Below are positions 56,061-60,232 of a stretch of DNA of 64,000 bases, in pieces (positions within the stretch are counted from its first letter, which is position 1; each line of letters opens with the position of its first letter). The translations under genes were made by a program, and so were the position numbers. Where the stretch lies: positions 4,588,001 through 4,652,000 of the forward strand of contig NC_135779.1 of the NCBI RefSeq assembly GCF_028453695.1, read 5' to 3'. The notes below the pieces were generated by a model. That model saw only the letters and a list, made by a program, of their open reading frames with translations, was not told where the DNA came from and searched no databases. This DNA is from Augochlora pura (Eukaryota; Arthropoda; Insecta; Hymenoptera; Halictidae).

Positions 56061-57657
56061 GGGGAGGAGGCGAAACCGCCGTGGACAACGAACAGAACAG
56101 AGTGGCAAACGCCAGAACCGTCGTAGCCAACAAATTGGCATTACGGCACACGTTACCCGGGGAGGAGTACCGTTACTGTCTCGGTTCCTTTTTCGAATCG
56201 TATCGCTCGCTGCGTTCTCGCGTGCGCACACGATCGCTCCGTGCCGGACATTCCCGCTGCTTAGCATTTCGATGCTTTTTTTCCCATTTACTTTGCATCC
56301 CGCCGTCTCATTTAGCAACCATTCAAGGGAATCCGATTGGCTTCCGACCGGTCGCGCACACGCACGGACAAACAGGATTTTTACGCGTCAGGCGATCGTT
56401 AAAAGGTATCATTATTTTATCGTAGATGTTTCGACTTGGAACCGGGGTTCGTAGTCAGTGTAATAATTATAAGGATTTTTATAAGGAATAAATAGTATGG
56501 AATTTAATTGTGGGAAGTGGAAGTAAAAGTGTATTTGTTTGGATAATTTGAGTAATGCGAAGAGAAAAAGTTTTATTCAATTTTGTTTAGAAATCTAGAA
56601 ATGATAGAATTTAGATATAATAGAATCTAGAAATAATAGAACCTAGAGGTAATAGGCTAGCAATAATAAACTCTAGAAATAATAAAATCTAGAAATGATA
56701 TAATTTAGAAATAATAGAATCTAGAGATAATAAAATCTAAAAATGATATAATTAAAAATAACAGACTCTAGAGATAATAATATTTAAAACAATCGAAAGT
56801 GATAATAAAAATAGTAATAATTTGCGAATTGATTTAATTACTTCGCAATATTAATCGCTGAAAGAAACTCAATCGTCCAGGTTAAAAATAAATTATTTAT
56901 TGTATAAACACGAAAGTTTACTTCCAAAAACGTCCACATATTAAACTCCTATACAATAAAGATACAGAAACCAATATAACTATTTAATAAAAAGATATAG
57001 TCGTCGAAAATGATTGCCCTTTCTAAGAACAGAAATTCACCGATAATCGACAATTAAAGGCAATCACGTTAAAATTAAAGACAAAGAATCTACCGCCGCC
57101 TGTAATATTATAAATTGTCTATTATTACACCATCACGAATGTAGCCGAGTCATTTGGCTAGAACTAGATCTATCCTAACGGATCCGCGCAGCTGGCAATG
57201 GCTGTTCTAGTTTCGAGCCGCGTCCTTGATCTTGTTATACTCACTTTTCAGACAGGTTTCGTACGCGATAACAGTACACGATTCATCATTTAATACGTCG
57301 ATGATACAAGAGAACAACCTCCNNNNNNNNNNNNNNNNNNNNNNNNNNNNNNNNNNNNNNNNNNNNNNNNNNNNNNNNNNNNNNNNNNNNNNNNNNNNNN
57401 NNNNNNNNNNNNNNNNNNNNNNTATATAGAACAACATCGTGATAAACAAGCTTTGATAATCCACAAGTAGAAATAAAAATCGCGCTATAGTAAGAGCATC
57501 AAGTGTACGCAAAAAAGTTGCAGAAAGTTGCGCTAAAAACTCACCGTCCTCGCGTCCCTCCGCGTCCTTGGCCTGGATCAAAATAGTTCTGGAGTAGCAT
57601 AGCTTATCCAGCAGGTTCACCATCGTGGCCAGCCTGCTCCAGGCATCACCGGCAGGG
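12078..57657 (-). CDS. Smg6: Smg6 (EST1A), NMD endonuclease, partial gene with six visible exons
   Basis: SMG6 is the PIN-domain endonuclease of nonsense-mediated decay. It is recruited with UPF1 and cleaves mRNA near a premature stop. Six minus-strand exons total about 839 coding bases (roughly 280 residues; the human protein has about 1,400). Every intron has GT...AG ends. Where both sides are visible the phases agree: 57245/52877 phase 1, 52774/52479 phase 0, 52306/51795 phase 0, 51589/12240 phase 0. The peptides contain, in order, a helical EST1-like segment, 'LPEDTTLAGFTPL', 'YLCGLETPVLKL', an acidic 'ESYSEDEDE' stretch, a charged helix ending 'KQDRHRQRVQ', and the PIN start 'EVRPRQLVPDTNCFIDYL'. 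The PIN signature favours SMG6 over SMG5, whose PIN lacks the full acidic triad, and over SMG7, which has none. The N-terminus and the rest of PIN are outside the window or unrecognised. Confidence 0.88.
12300..12720. repeat. Degenerate tandem repeats in the intron next to the PIN exon
   Basis: The first half repeats 'cgtcattcgtc(a/g)taaatcac' with 'aatttgt(t/c)(a/g)tt' spacers. The second half repeats 'aataaaatcttatttg' and 'aataatttcttatttg' in roughly 16-bp steps. It begins 60 bp from the exon on the intron side of the acceptor. Confidence 0.75.
12869..13163. mobile_element. piggyBac-type MITE with near-perfect termini
   Basis: TTAA-CCCTTTCGCTACGA on the left; the reverse complement of the right end is TTAA-CCCTTTCGCTATGACGA. 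About 295 bp with an AT-rich centre and no protein. It has intact TTAA at both ends and lies 629 bp from the PIN exon. Confidence 0.72.
13880..14045. repeat. AT minisatellite of about 18 bp
   Basis: Units such as 'attctaataagaactatatt' and 'acttccaataaaaattat', repeated about nine times. Both strands stay open, giving Ile-rich peptides that are not genes. Confidence 0.75.
14433..14480. repeat. (GAA)n/(GAG)n tract
   Basis: About 48 bp of GAA then GAG trinucleotides. Confidence 0.85.
18032..18398. repeat. 22-G run followed by a 330-bp GA-rich tract
   Basis: A run of 22 G at 18032-18053 is followed by imperfect 'gagagaaa..gtgagagag' repeats to about 18395. The complementary strand gives the long Ser/Leu/Phe-rich frames at 17933-18527, which are artefacts of CT repeats. 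The G run could adopt unusual structure and is prone to length errors in assembly. Confidence 0.85.
18940..19215. repeat. Minisatellite 'tgtaaaattgta.aaa'
   Basis: About fifteen diverged units of 17-19 bp built on 'taaaattgt(a/g)(c/t)(a/g)aatg'. Confidence 0.8.
19255..19310. mobile_element. Partial TTAA-type MITE arm
   Basis: Only one arm is clear. The reverse complement reads CATCAACCCTTTATCGTAC, then 'TTTAAGGAGTCGGACTCG'. It matches the right arm of the 46174 copy, which has 'TTTAACGAGTCAGACTCG' at the same distance from the terminus. The partner end was not found. Confidence 0.5.
20319..20523 (+). mobile_element. piggyBac-type MITE copy
   Basis: The left end is TTAA-CTCTTTGCACTCGAG, followed by 'tggtgactctg'. 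The right end is TTTCGAGTGCGAAGGG-TTAA. About 205 bp, the same orientation as the 2375 copy, with intact TTAA on both sides. It has one C-to-T change in the left CCC terminus. Confidence 0.75.
20817..21048. repeat. Three copies of a 45-bp 'gcagaatttc..gaataatat' unit
   Basis: Copies start at 20817, 20921 and 21003. Each reads 'gc(a/g)gaatttc' then 'tgaataat(a/g)t', 'tttgaatttcatcgcg' (third copy diverged). CT-rich spacers of different length separate them. It is not coding in a shared frame. Confidence 0.75.
21565..21705. repeat. AT minisatellite of about 22 bp
   Basis: Units of 'tttctaaatataagaaaat' repeated about six times. Confidence 0.7.
22196..22266. repeat. 21-bp tandem repeat, 3.3 copies
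   Basis: Units starting with CATGC at 22196, 22217, 22238 and 22259, each ending 'gttagtatta(c/g)', with exact 21-bp spacing. Confidence 0.85.
22534..22568. repeat. (CGT)n tract
   Basis: About ten CGT/GTC trinucleotides. Confidence 0.9.
22737..22890. repeat. Dispersed repeat, copy 1 (GA tract plus 'ttttatataaattat')
   Basis: Shares with 24660-24785 a GA tract, 'gcgagcaga', 'tttaat(c/t)cttcta-like' and 'atcttttatataaattat' blocks in the same order. Confidence 0.6.
23005..23233. mobile_element. piggyBac-type MITE copy, second subfamily
   Basis: The left end is TTAA-CCCCTTGCTGTAT and the right end ATAGCAAAGGG-TTAA, about 229 bp. The right arm reverse complement carries 'GACTCTGGCACGAGGCAGA', which resembles the GAGTC-GACTC block of the 19255 and 46174 copies, so it belongs to that subfamily. 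Confidence 0.68.
23884..23921. repeat. (AG)n microsatellite
   Basis: About 19 AG dinucleotides without interruption. Confidence 0.9.
24549..24790. repeat. Tandem duplication (about 100 bp), and dispersed copy 2
   Basis: 'gtcgagagaagtggcgttga' at about 24549 recurs as 'gtcgagaaaagtgatgtcaa' at about 24650. Each is followed by a GA tract and 'at(g)att(t)atttttgaggcga/aacgcga'. The second copy continues into the block shared with 22770-22890. Confidence 0.65.
25427..26292. repeat. Long GA-rich minisatellite, about 865 bp
   Basis: The unit resembles 'gagagatagagctaaaaata' followed by 'gaaaaagagcgag', about 30-36 bp, repeated some twenty times with drift. There are no stops on some reverse frames, but the translation is Ser/Leu/Phe repeats, not a gene. 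Confidence 0.85.
26583..26692. repeat. CTC-rich and (CT)n tract
   Basis: (CTC)n at 26593-26620 and (CT)n at 26661-26692. Confidence 0.8.
26948..26978. repeat. (CTT)n microsatellite
   Basis: About ten CTT repeats. Confidence 0.9.
27670..27860 (+). mobile_element. piggyBac-type MITE, left arm kept, right end lost
   Basis: The left end TTAA-CCCTTTTCACTTGAGTGG continues with 'taactccgagg' and 'aaaataattttg', as in copies 2375 and 20319. A degraded 'caaaatatactaagttttatg' block near 27825 resembles the inner right arm, but no right terminus follows. The end coordinate is approximate. Confidence 0.55.
31686..31917. mobile_element. piggyBac-type MITE copy
   Basis: The left end is TTAA-CCCTTTTCACTCCG and the right end GCGGAGTGCAAAGGG-TTTG. 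About 232 bp, AT-rich inside. The right-hand target copy has decayed from TTAA to TTTG. Confidence 0.68.
32453..32485. repeat. (CT)n microsatellite
   Basis: Interrupted CT run. A second CT run lies at 32766-32801. Confidence 0.8.
32852..33150. repeat. Two-copy tandem duplication, unit about 156 bp
   Basis: 'atataagcagagataataat' at 32852 and 'atataaagcagagatcataa' at 33008 start the two copies. Both continue 'tcaagatctga', 'ttatttatattt', 'ctgttggt(t/c)att' and a final 'agattagtataaa'-like block. Divergence is moderate. Confidence 0.85.
33315..33400 (+). mobile_element. Possible hAT-like terminal fragment
   Basis: 'cagtgttcccaaacttttaa' resembles CAGTGNTTCCCAA-type ends of hAT elements. No opposite end or coding remnant was seen, so this is weak. 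Confidence 0.3.
33789..33830. repeat. (GA)n microsatellite
   Basis: GA run interrupted by 'ggggc'. Confidence 0.85.
34205..34470. repeat. AT-rich 'tcattgtcattatt' repeat
   Basis: Degenerate short repeats of 'aatgtcattatcattatt', about 260 bp. Confidence 0.65.
34567..34582. mobile_element. Solo transposon tip (TATACAGGGTGTTCC reversed)
   Basis: 'ggaacaccctgtata' is the reverse complement of an ACAGGGTG-type terminus like that of the 43058 element. No partner terminus was seen. Confidence 0.35.
35300..35374. mobile_element. Partial TTAA-type MITE arm
   Basis: The right end 'aatcgtaatgcaagggg' is followed by TTAA. Its reverse complement matches the right arm of the 45396 copy (CCYTTGCAYTACGATTTAT). 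No convincing partner terminus was found upstream. Confidence 0.45.
36079..36104. repeat. (GA)n microsatellite
   Basis: About a dozen GA units. Confidence 0.85.
36210..36412. repeat. 200-bp CT-rich tract
   Basis: Long CT runs alternate with 'ttctagctctc' and 'tctgttctctttt'. It ends with over twenty-five CT dinucleotides. Confidence 0.9.
36775..36862. repeat. 24-bp AT tandem repeat
   Basis: Units of 'gtattaataacgtattaata' plus 'ttaa', about 3.5 copies. Confidence 0.8.
38240..38600. repeat. Two-copy tandem duplication, unit about 155 bp
   Basis: Blocks starting 'attatattataatt' at about 38347 and 38502 share 'cttcg(c/t)tt(g/c)aagcatct' and 'aa.aaattcag'. A 'TTCACCCTTTACC' just upstream (about 38262) may be a decayed TTAA-type MITE end. 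Confidence 0.6.
39285..39356. repeat. Three tandem 24-bp TTAAC-CCTTTGC terminal units
   Basis: TTAACCCTTTGCAAGAGG, TTAACACTTTGTGCGAGG and TTAACCCTTTGCGCGAGA start at 39285, 39309 and 39333, a spacing of exactly 24 bp. Each looks like the tip of a MITE inverted repeat, but they lie head to tail. No opposite terminus was seen nearby. Confidence 0.75.
39728..40115. repeat. Two-copy tandem duplication, unit about 197 bp
   Basis: 'tactggaaaaccttttac' recurs at 39885 and 40082. Upstream of each lie 'agattgaatt(c/a)aaaa', 'caat(c/t)ttctgctt(c/t)t' and 'aatattaaatt(a/g)caaatt' in the same order. Divergence is considerable. Confidence 0.85.
41985..42125. repeat. AT minisatellite of about 20 bp
   Basis: About seven units of 'tataatacgtattataaata'. 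Confidence 0.85.
43058..43520. mobile_element. Composite MITE: two direct units and one inverted unit
   Basis: Unit A (43058-43215) starts TACAGGGTGCGCCAATAG. Unit B (43217-about 43370) starts TAGGGTGTCCTAAAAATC. Unit C (about 43371-43520) is inverted; its reverse complement starts TATAGGGTATCCCAAAAG. All three carry 'TTTTTCCTTTAC.(A/G)AAAT' and 'CCAATGAGAGG(C/T)GA' in the same order. A and C also share 'AAAAACAGTGGCCAATGAGA'. TA-starting ACAGGGTG tips are common in insect mariner-like elements, but the superfamily is an inference. There is no open frame of transposase size. Confidence 0.75.
45245..45370. repeat. AT tandem repeat of about 28 bp
   Basis: About four units of 'attaactattatcattaaat' plus 'ttattata'. 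Confidence 0.85.
45396..45566. mobile_element. Short piggyBac-type MITE copy
   Basis: The left end is TTCA-CCCCTTGGCCTAC and the right end GTAGTGCAAAGGG-TTAA. At about 171 bp it is the shortest paired copy. It lies directly after an AT-rich tandem repeat. Confidence 0.6.
46174..46467. mobile_element. piggyBac-type MITE copy, second subfamily
   Basis: The left end is TTAA-CCCTTTGCCGTACC and the right end CACGTCAAGGGG-TTGC, about 294 bp. The right arm holds the palindromic 'GAGTCAGACTC' block shared with 19255. The right target copy has decayed. Confidence 0.6.
47205..47287. repeat. (TA)n-rich tandem repeat
   Basis: Two units of 'tatatatatacatatattta' followed by 'aaaaaa', about 40-48 bp apart. 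Confidence 0.8.
47970..48290. repeat. Minisatellite 'tgtatttttctgtatttctc'
   Basis: About 320 bp of T-rich units. The long plus-strand frame at 47956-48507 (Phe/Tyr/Ser-rich) is a translation of this repeat and is not a gene. Confidence 0.85.
48617..49392. repeat. GA-rich tracts and a 'acagcgaaatcgagagaaat' minisatellite
   Basis: (GA)n lies at 48619-48650, with a long imperfect GA region at 48880-49390. At about 49230-49340 a 35-bp unit built on 'agacagcgaaatcgagagaa' and 'ataaatagagagaa' repeats about three times. The Glu/Arg and Ser/Leu frames here are artefacts. Confidence 0.85.
49988..50346. repeat. Two-copy tandem duplication, unit 173-186 bp
   Basis: Copies start 'gggtgaaagggttgtg' (49988) and 'gggtgaagggttccgt' (50161). 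The core from 'gaagttgaaggggagttaaa' to 'cgaacacttttcctct' is nearly identical, so this duplication is recent. The second copy has a 10-bp insertion near 'aagtaagaga'. Confidence 0.92.
50374..50584 (-). mobile_element. piggyBac-type MITE, degraded copy
   Basis: The left end TTAA-CCATTTGCAGTCGGAG continues with 'ccattttaactgg', nearly identical to the 59273 copy. The right side 'ggcgccttagagtctcgag' resembles the reverse complement of the family's other arm, but the final AAAGGG is lost. Confidence 0.55.
50836..50872. repeat. (AAG)n microsatellite
   Basis: About twelve AAG units with one AAC. Confidence 0.9.
51589..51795 (-). CDS. Smg6: Smg6 exon e (acidic linker and charged helix before PIN)
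   Basis: This exon is 207 nt, 69 codons, in phase 0 at both ends. The acceptor is 'ctcaatttgcag' and the donor GTGAGT at 51588-51583. It begins SDSELLVESYSEDEDEPVSS with a cluster of acidic residues, then turns into a long charged helix, EIRSLIEKKEELERRQRK followed by QDRHRQRVQ, which leads into the PIN domain in SMG6 proteins. Reading through the donor adds ten residues (VSTNFELWTE) before a stop, so retention of the huge downstream intron would give a protein with no nuclease domain. Confidence 0.87.
51796..52305 (-). other. Smg6: Smg6 intron between exons d and e (510 bp)
   Basis: The donor is GTAACC and the acceptor ...TTTGCAG. A short degenerate repeat of 'ctggccgatggtt...ttatat' occurs at about 52088-52145. 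Nothing else was recognised. Confidence 0.8.
52306..52479 (-). CDS. Smg6: Smg6 exon d (central EST1-family region)
   Basis: This exon is 174 nt, exactly 58 codons, in phase 0 at both ends. The acceptor is 'gtttggcacag' and the donor GTAACC. It reads EKAQVCLRINMILFFGQVYL, CGLETPVLKLQKSENG, DSEYVSVVEASSTSIPSSPPEQ. The first half is a hydrophobic helix that continues the EST1-family core. The second half is a serine/proline-rich linker, plausibly a phosphorylation-prone loop before the PIN domain. The length is a multiple of three, so skipping this exon would keep the frame. Confidence 0.86.
52480..52773 (-). other. Smg6: Smg6 intron between exons c and d (294 bp)
   Basis: The donor is GTACAA and the acceptor ...GGCACAG. 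The interior is AT-rich with a run of 'tttatattta' repeats at about 52570-52615. Confidence 0.8.
52774..52877 (-). CDS. Smg6: Smg6 exon c ('LPED...LAGFTPL' segment)
   Basis: This 104-nt exon follows the acceptor 'acctgtttcag' and ends at ATG|gtacaa. The donor is weaker than its neighbours (GTACAA rather than GTGAGT). Two bases finish the split lysine codon, then 34 codons read LELVKLPEDTTLAGFTPLMS, NPQDPIYAEKTEDM. An 'LPED' motif followed by 'GFxPL' is typical of the central region of EST1-family NMD factors (SMG5/6/7). It ends in phase 0, matching the next exon. The AT-rich flanks contrast with the coding composition inside. Confidence 0.85.
53090..53260. repeat. Perfect 12-bp palindrome flanked by a short duplication
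   Basis: GGATAGATATCT at 53155-53166 and AGATATCTATCC at 53180-53191 form an inverted repeat with a 13-base spacer. On each side lies a copy of 'attgtataaaatttattt' followed by 'gaaac.atata', about 77 bp apart. Confidence 0.8.
53876..53903. repeat. (GA)n microsatellite
   Basis: About a dozen GA units. Confidence 0.9.
55110..55280. repeat. AT tandem repeat 'gtaattaataattcgaagaa'
   Basis: About four units of 35-40 bp. The last three are nearly identical ('agagtaattaaatttggta'). Confidence 0.85.
55297..55885. repeat. Four-copy tandem repeat, unit about 162 bp
   Basis: Copies start near 55297, 55459, 55621 and 55784 (spacing 162, 162, 163). Each carries 'gaac(c/t)aat', 'aaatgg(c/t)cacc', 'aggaataaaaat' and 'aacagaatcatctgca' in order. 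The fourth is shorter. The open frame at 55624-55972 is the repeat read through. Confidence 0.88.
56026..56064. repeat. (GA)n microsatellite
   Basis: About fifteen GA units followed by a G run. Confidence 0.9.
56585..56785. repeat. Minisatellite 'aatctagaaataatag'
   Basis: About ten units of 18-20 bp built on 'tctagaaataata(g/a)aa'. Confidence 0.85.
57245..57322 (-). CDS. Smg6: Smg6 exon b, 5' end hidden in an assembly gap
   Basis: Coding sequence runs from the edge of the N gap to a GTGAGT donor at 57244-57239. The visible codons read LFSCIIDVLNDESCTV then IAYETCLK, plus one base (phase 1). The next exon starts with two bases in the matching phase, and the joined codon AAA gives lysine. 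The acceptor is not visible. The AG at 57320-57319 would leave a one-base overhang, but the upstream exon needs two, so the true exon start probably lies in the gap. If the donor is not used, the frame reads SEYNKIKDAARN and stops at 57207, which would be a short truncated isoform. Confidence 0.75.
57323..57422. other. Assembly gap of 100 N
   Basis: Exactly 100 N, a conventional placeholder, so the true size is unknown. It cuts the 5' end of Smg6 exon b or the intron just before it. Both gap edges carry a similar string containing 'agaacaac' (57311-57318 and 57427-57434), so a collapsed or duplicated junction is possible. Confidence 0.97.
57545..57657 (-). CDS. Smg6: Smg6 exon a (EST1/TPR-type helical region)
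   Basis: This 113-nt exon has an acceptor 'tttcgttgcag' just above 57657 and a strong GTGAGT donor at 57544-57539. It starts with one base that completes a codon and ends in phase 1. The 37 whole codons read PAGDAWSRLATM, then VNLLDKLCYSRTILIQAKD, and end AEGRED. The 'AWxRLATxxNLL' pattern resembles the helical repeat region that precedes the 'LPED' segment in EST1-family proteins. That match is from memory of the family, not a search. The frame stays open past the donor, but the composition turns AT-rich there, which supports the splice. No further exon was recognised upstream on this strand. Confidence 0.8.
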
Positions 57658-57954
57658 CTGCAACGAAAACTGACGTTATCTCCGCGGAACGGATCGAACT
57701 CGCATCGCTACATCAGCCGCGATCGCGAAATCAGAAACCGGAAGGATCGAACCGCGAACGCGCTCTCGCCTCTGCTTGCCCCCTCGCAATAAATATCGCT
57801 TCTCCTTGCTTCGGTGAGCTGCCCGAATGGATCAGCGATACCGACTCGCCCGCAGAAGTACCGACTCGATGCCAACGCGGACGCGATTAGCAACATCCGA
57901 CACTTCGTTATACGCGATCGAGCGCGTTTCGCGAATCGCTCTGAGATGGTTCAT

Positions 57955-58185
57955 TTAATGCTAGTTAGATTTGTAGTTTAATGTAATTTGTAATTTAAGG
58001 TGATTTATAATGTAACGTGGGTTATGATTTAAGGTGATTTGTAGTTGACAGTAATTTATAATTCAAAGTAATTCATAATTCAAAGTAATTAGTAATTTAA
58101 AGTAATCCATAATTAAATGTGATTTATAATTTGACGTAATTTATAGTTTATTGTAATTTATAATTTAATGTAATTTAATATAATT
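57955..58185. repeat. AT minisatellite 'taatttaaagtaatttataa'
   Basis: About ten units of roughly 20 bp, diverged. Confidence 0.8.
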
Positions 58186-59272
58186 GAGTGATGATTTGCT
58201 AGATTGATGAAGTTGAAGATAGAAGATCTTTCGATTTAGAAAAAGAAAAGAGAACTGCACAATTTGCACATTTTTAAATTGAAACAAATAGTATATATTC
58301 TTCAGTTGTAACAATTTCTGTGCTTTTTTAAATTGAAGCAAGAATCAATGAAGTGAATAAAATGGCTATTTTGAAGCAGTTTTATGTCTGCACGTTTCTC
58401 AGATCTTTTAATATCTATTTCAACTCTGTACTAAAATAAAAATGCGTTCAATTAAAGACAACTTTGCATAAATTATAACGATCTGATATAAAGTAATAAT
58501 AAATGAATTTCGACTAGTTCTACACTATTTTCAGAAAGACGAAGATAATTGTTATCCGAATTAAATATGCAGCACTGTGTGCGATTACTTCGACTGAAAA
58601 CGAAGCGGTCATTTTATCGGCCTGGCGACGACCCCATACATCCACGATAATCTCATCGTATTCAACGATTTTCCATCGCCGCGTTACCGTTCGGCCGCCT
58701 AAATACGTTCGCGCGAAACAAATGGCCACGATCCATTCGGTCACCAGGAAAATTGGCACCGACGGCGATCATTGGCAAACGCGCGTGCGCGCGTGCAGTC
58801 CGCTCGCTCGCGCTTGTTTATCCGCCGGCCACTTCCGTATTACTGTAAATCCAAAGTCGTCCGTTTAATTATTTCCACCGCGATGAATGGCAGCAAGCGG
58901 GGGATCATTTTCCAAGCTATCGATCATTCGATGGTATCGTTGGCTGCGGCGGCGGCTGCTGCTCGCGCCCGCGCGCACGTTCGCGGCAGCCCTCGAGGCG
59001 GTGATAAAGAACCCGAACGAGGGGAACGCGCGCGCGAACCGCAAAAGAAAAGCGTACGACCGCGCGAGCGCGCGCGCGGTTCGGAACGGCGCGATTAATC
59101 GATCCGCGTCATGAAAGGTCATTCCGTTAATTGCGTTGGTCGCGTCGATGCCGTGTGTTCGCTCGAGAGAAGGACACCCTTTGTGGATAAATCGCGACGT
59201 TTTATTGAAAACTGACGGATAATATACGTAGACCAGGCCGCATTTTATAAGGTGGTCCCCGATTGATATGAT

Positions 59273-59522
59273 TCAACCCTTTGCACTCGAAGCCGTTTCA
59301 ACTGGAAATGTGAAACAATTTTGCTGGCCCATGGTATTTCTATTCTATGCGATAAAGCGTGTACTTTTACGCGTCCGAAATTAATTCTTGCAACTCGTTG
59401 CGACGGTCTCGCTACTCGACAATTTTCTAAATCTAAACTGCATTGTTATAAAAATTATTTTCGAACGTAATAGAATAATTTTAGTGGTGCCTCTGTGTCG
59501 CCGTTCGAGTGCAAAGGGTCAA
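59273..59522 (-). mobile_element. piggyBac-type MITE with TCAA on both sides
   Basis: The left end is TCAA-CCCTTTGCACTCGAAG and the right end TTCGAGTGCAAAGGG-TCAA. About 250 bp with 13-15 bp clean inverted repeats. TCAA on both sides in direct orientation suggests a target variant of TTAA. The arms are reversed relative to the 2375 and 20319 copies. Confidence 0.75.
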
Positions 59523-60177
59523 TAGATTAGTTTAATAAATTAGTATTTAACTATTGGAAGAAACACAGCTACAATAATTAGCACTTCGTGGTCTTTAAAA
59601 ATACCTTATAATATCGTCCTTAATAATTCCTTATAACATTGTTCTTAAAAATTCCCTATAATATCGTCCTCAGAATATTATCCTCAGAATATTATAATAA
59701 CAATATTATAATAACAATACACAGAGACGATTTTTCCTTTAAAATACGTCTCCATTTACTTTCTCACTACCCCGATATTCTTTAACCGAATCTCGTCACA
59801 CGATCTTTTAACTCAACCTGTTCCTGTTCGGTAGATCACGCCCGACACGGACACGACGAGCCGTTACGGAGCAAGGGTTAATATAGCCAATCACTCGGCG
59901 GAATTAAAAACGATCGTCTGAAATAACGAAGGACGGATTCGCGCGCGAGCCGTGGTCGTCCCTGGGGAACAGCAGCCAGAACGAAAAGAAAAAAAAAGAA
60001 AAAAAGAAACGTGGAAAAGGACGGTCCGGCGAAGGTGATTGATTGATTGATCGCAATTACACGGAATCCCGGGGCACGAGCGGCGCCCGATAGAAAGCCA
60101 ACCTGCTATCCTCGGACGCGCGGCGCTACGATAAAAATCAGCTGCGAAAAGCTGCGGCTCCGCTCGCGACGATAACG

Positions 60178-60232
60178 TTGAAGAGAGAGAGAGAGAGGAG
60201 GGGGAGAGGGGAGGGGGTGAGGAGAGGAGTAT
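60178..60232. repeat. GA/GGA-rich tract
   Basis: (GA)n followed by 'ggaggggagagg' purine DNA. Further GA lies at 60470-60494 and CT at 60716-60741. Confidence 0.8.

Larger units (their letters stand above)
52878..57244 (-). other. Smg6: Smg6 intron between exons b and c (4.4 kb)
   Basis: The donor GTGAGT is at 57244-57239 and the acceptor ...TGTTTCAG at 52878. Both sides are phase 1, which is the main support for the join. The interior holds a palindrome at 53155, GA microsatellites at 53876 and 56026, a four-copy tandem repeat at 55297, and AT minisatellites. No other exon was recognised. The plus-strand open frame at 53521-53823 has no family features. Confidence 0.75.

Noticed and set aside
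57207..57623. Single minus-strand open frame running through the N gap
   Set aside because: It is made by reading N as open. Splice signals and phases show two exons with an intron and a gap between them.
57660..57760. tRNA-like 'ggatcgaac' box
   Set aside because: No acceptor stem or A box at the right distance; not a tRNA gene.
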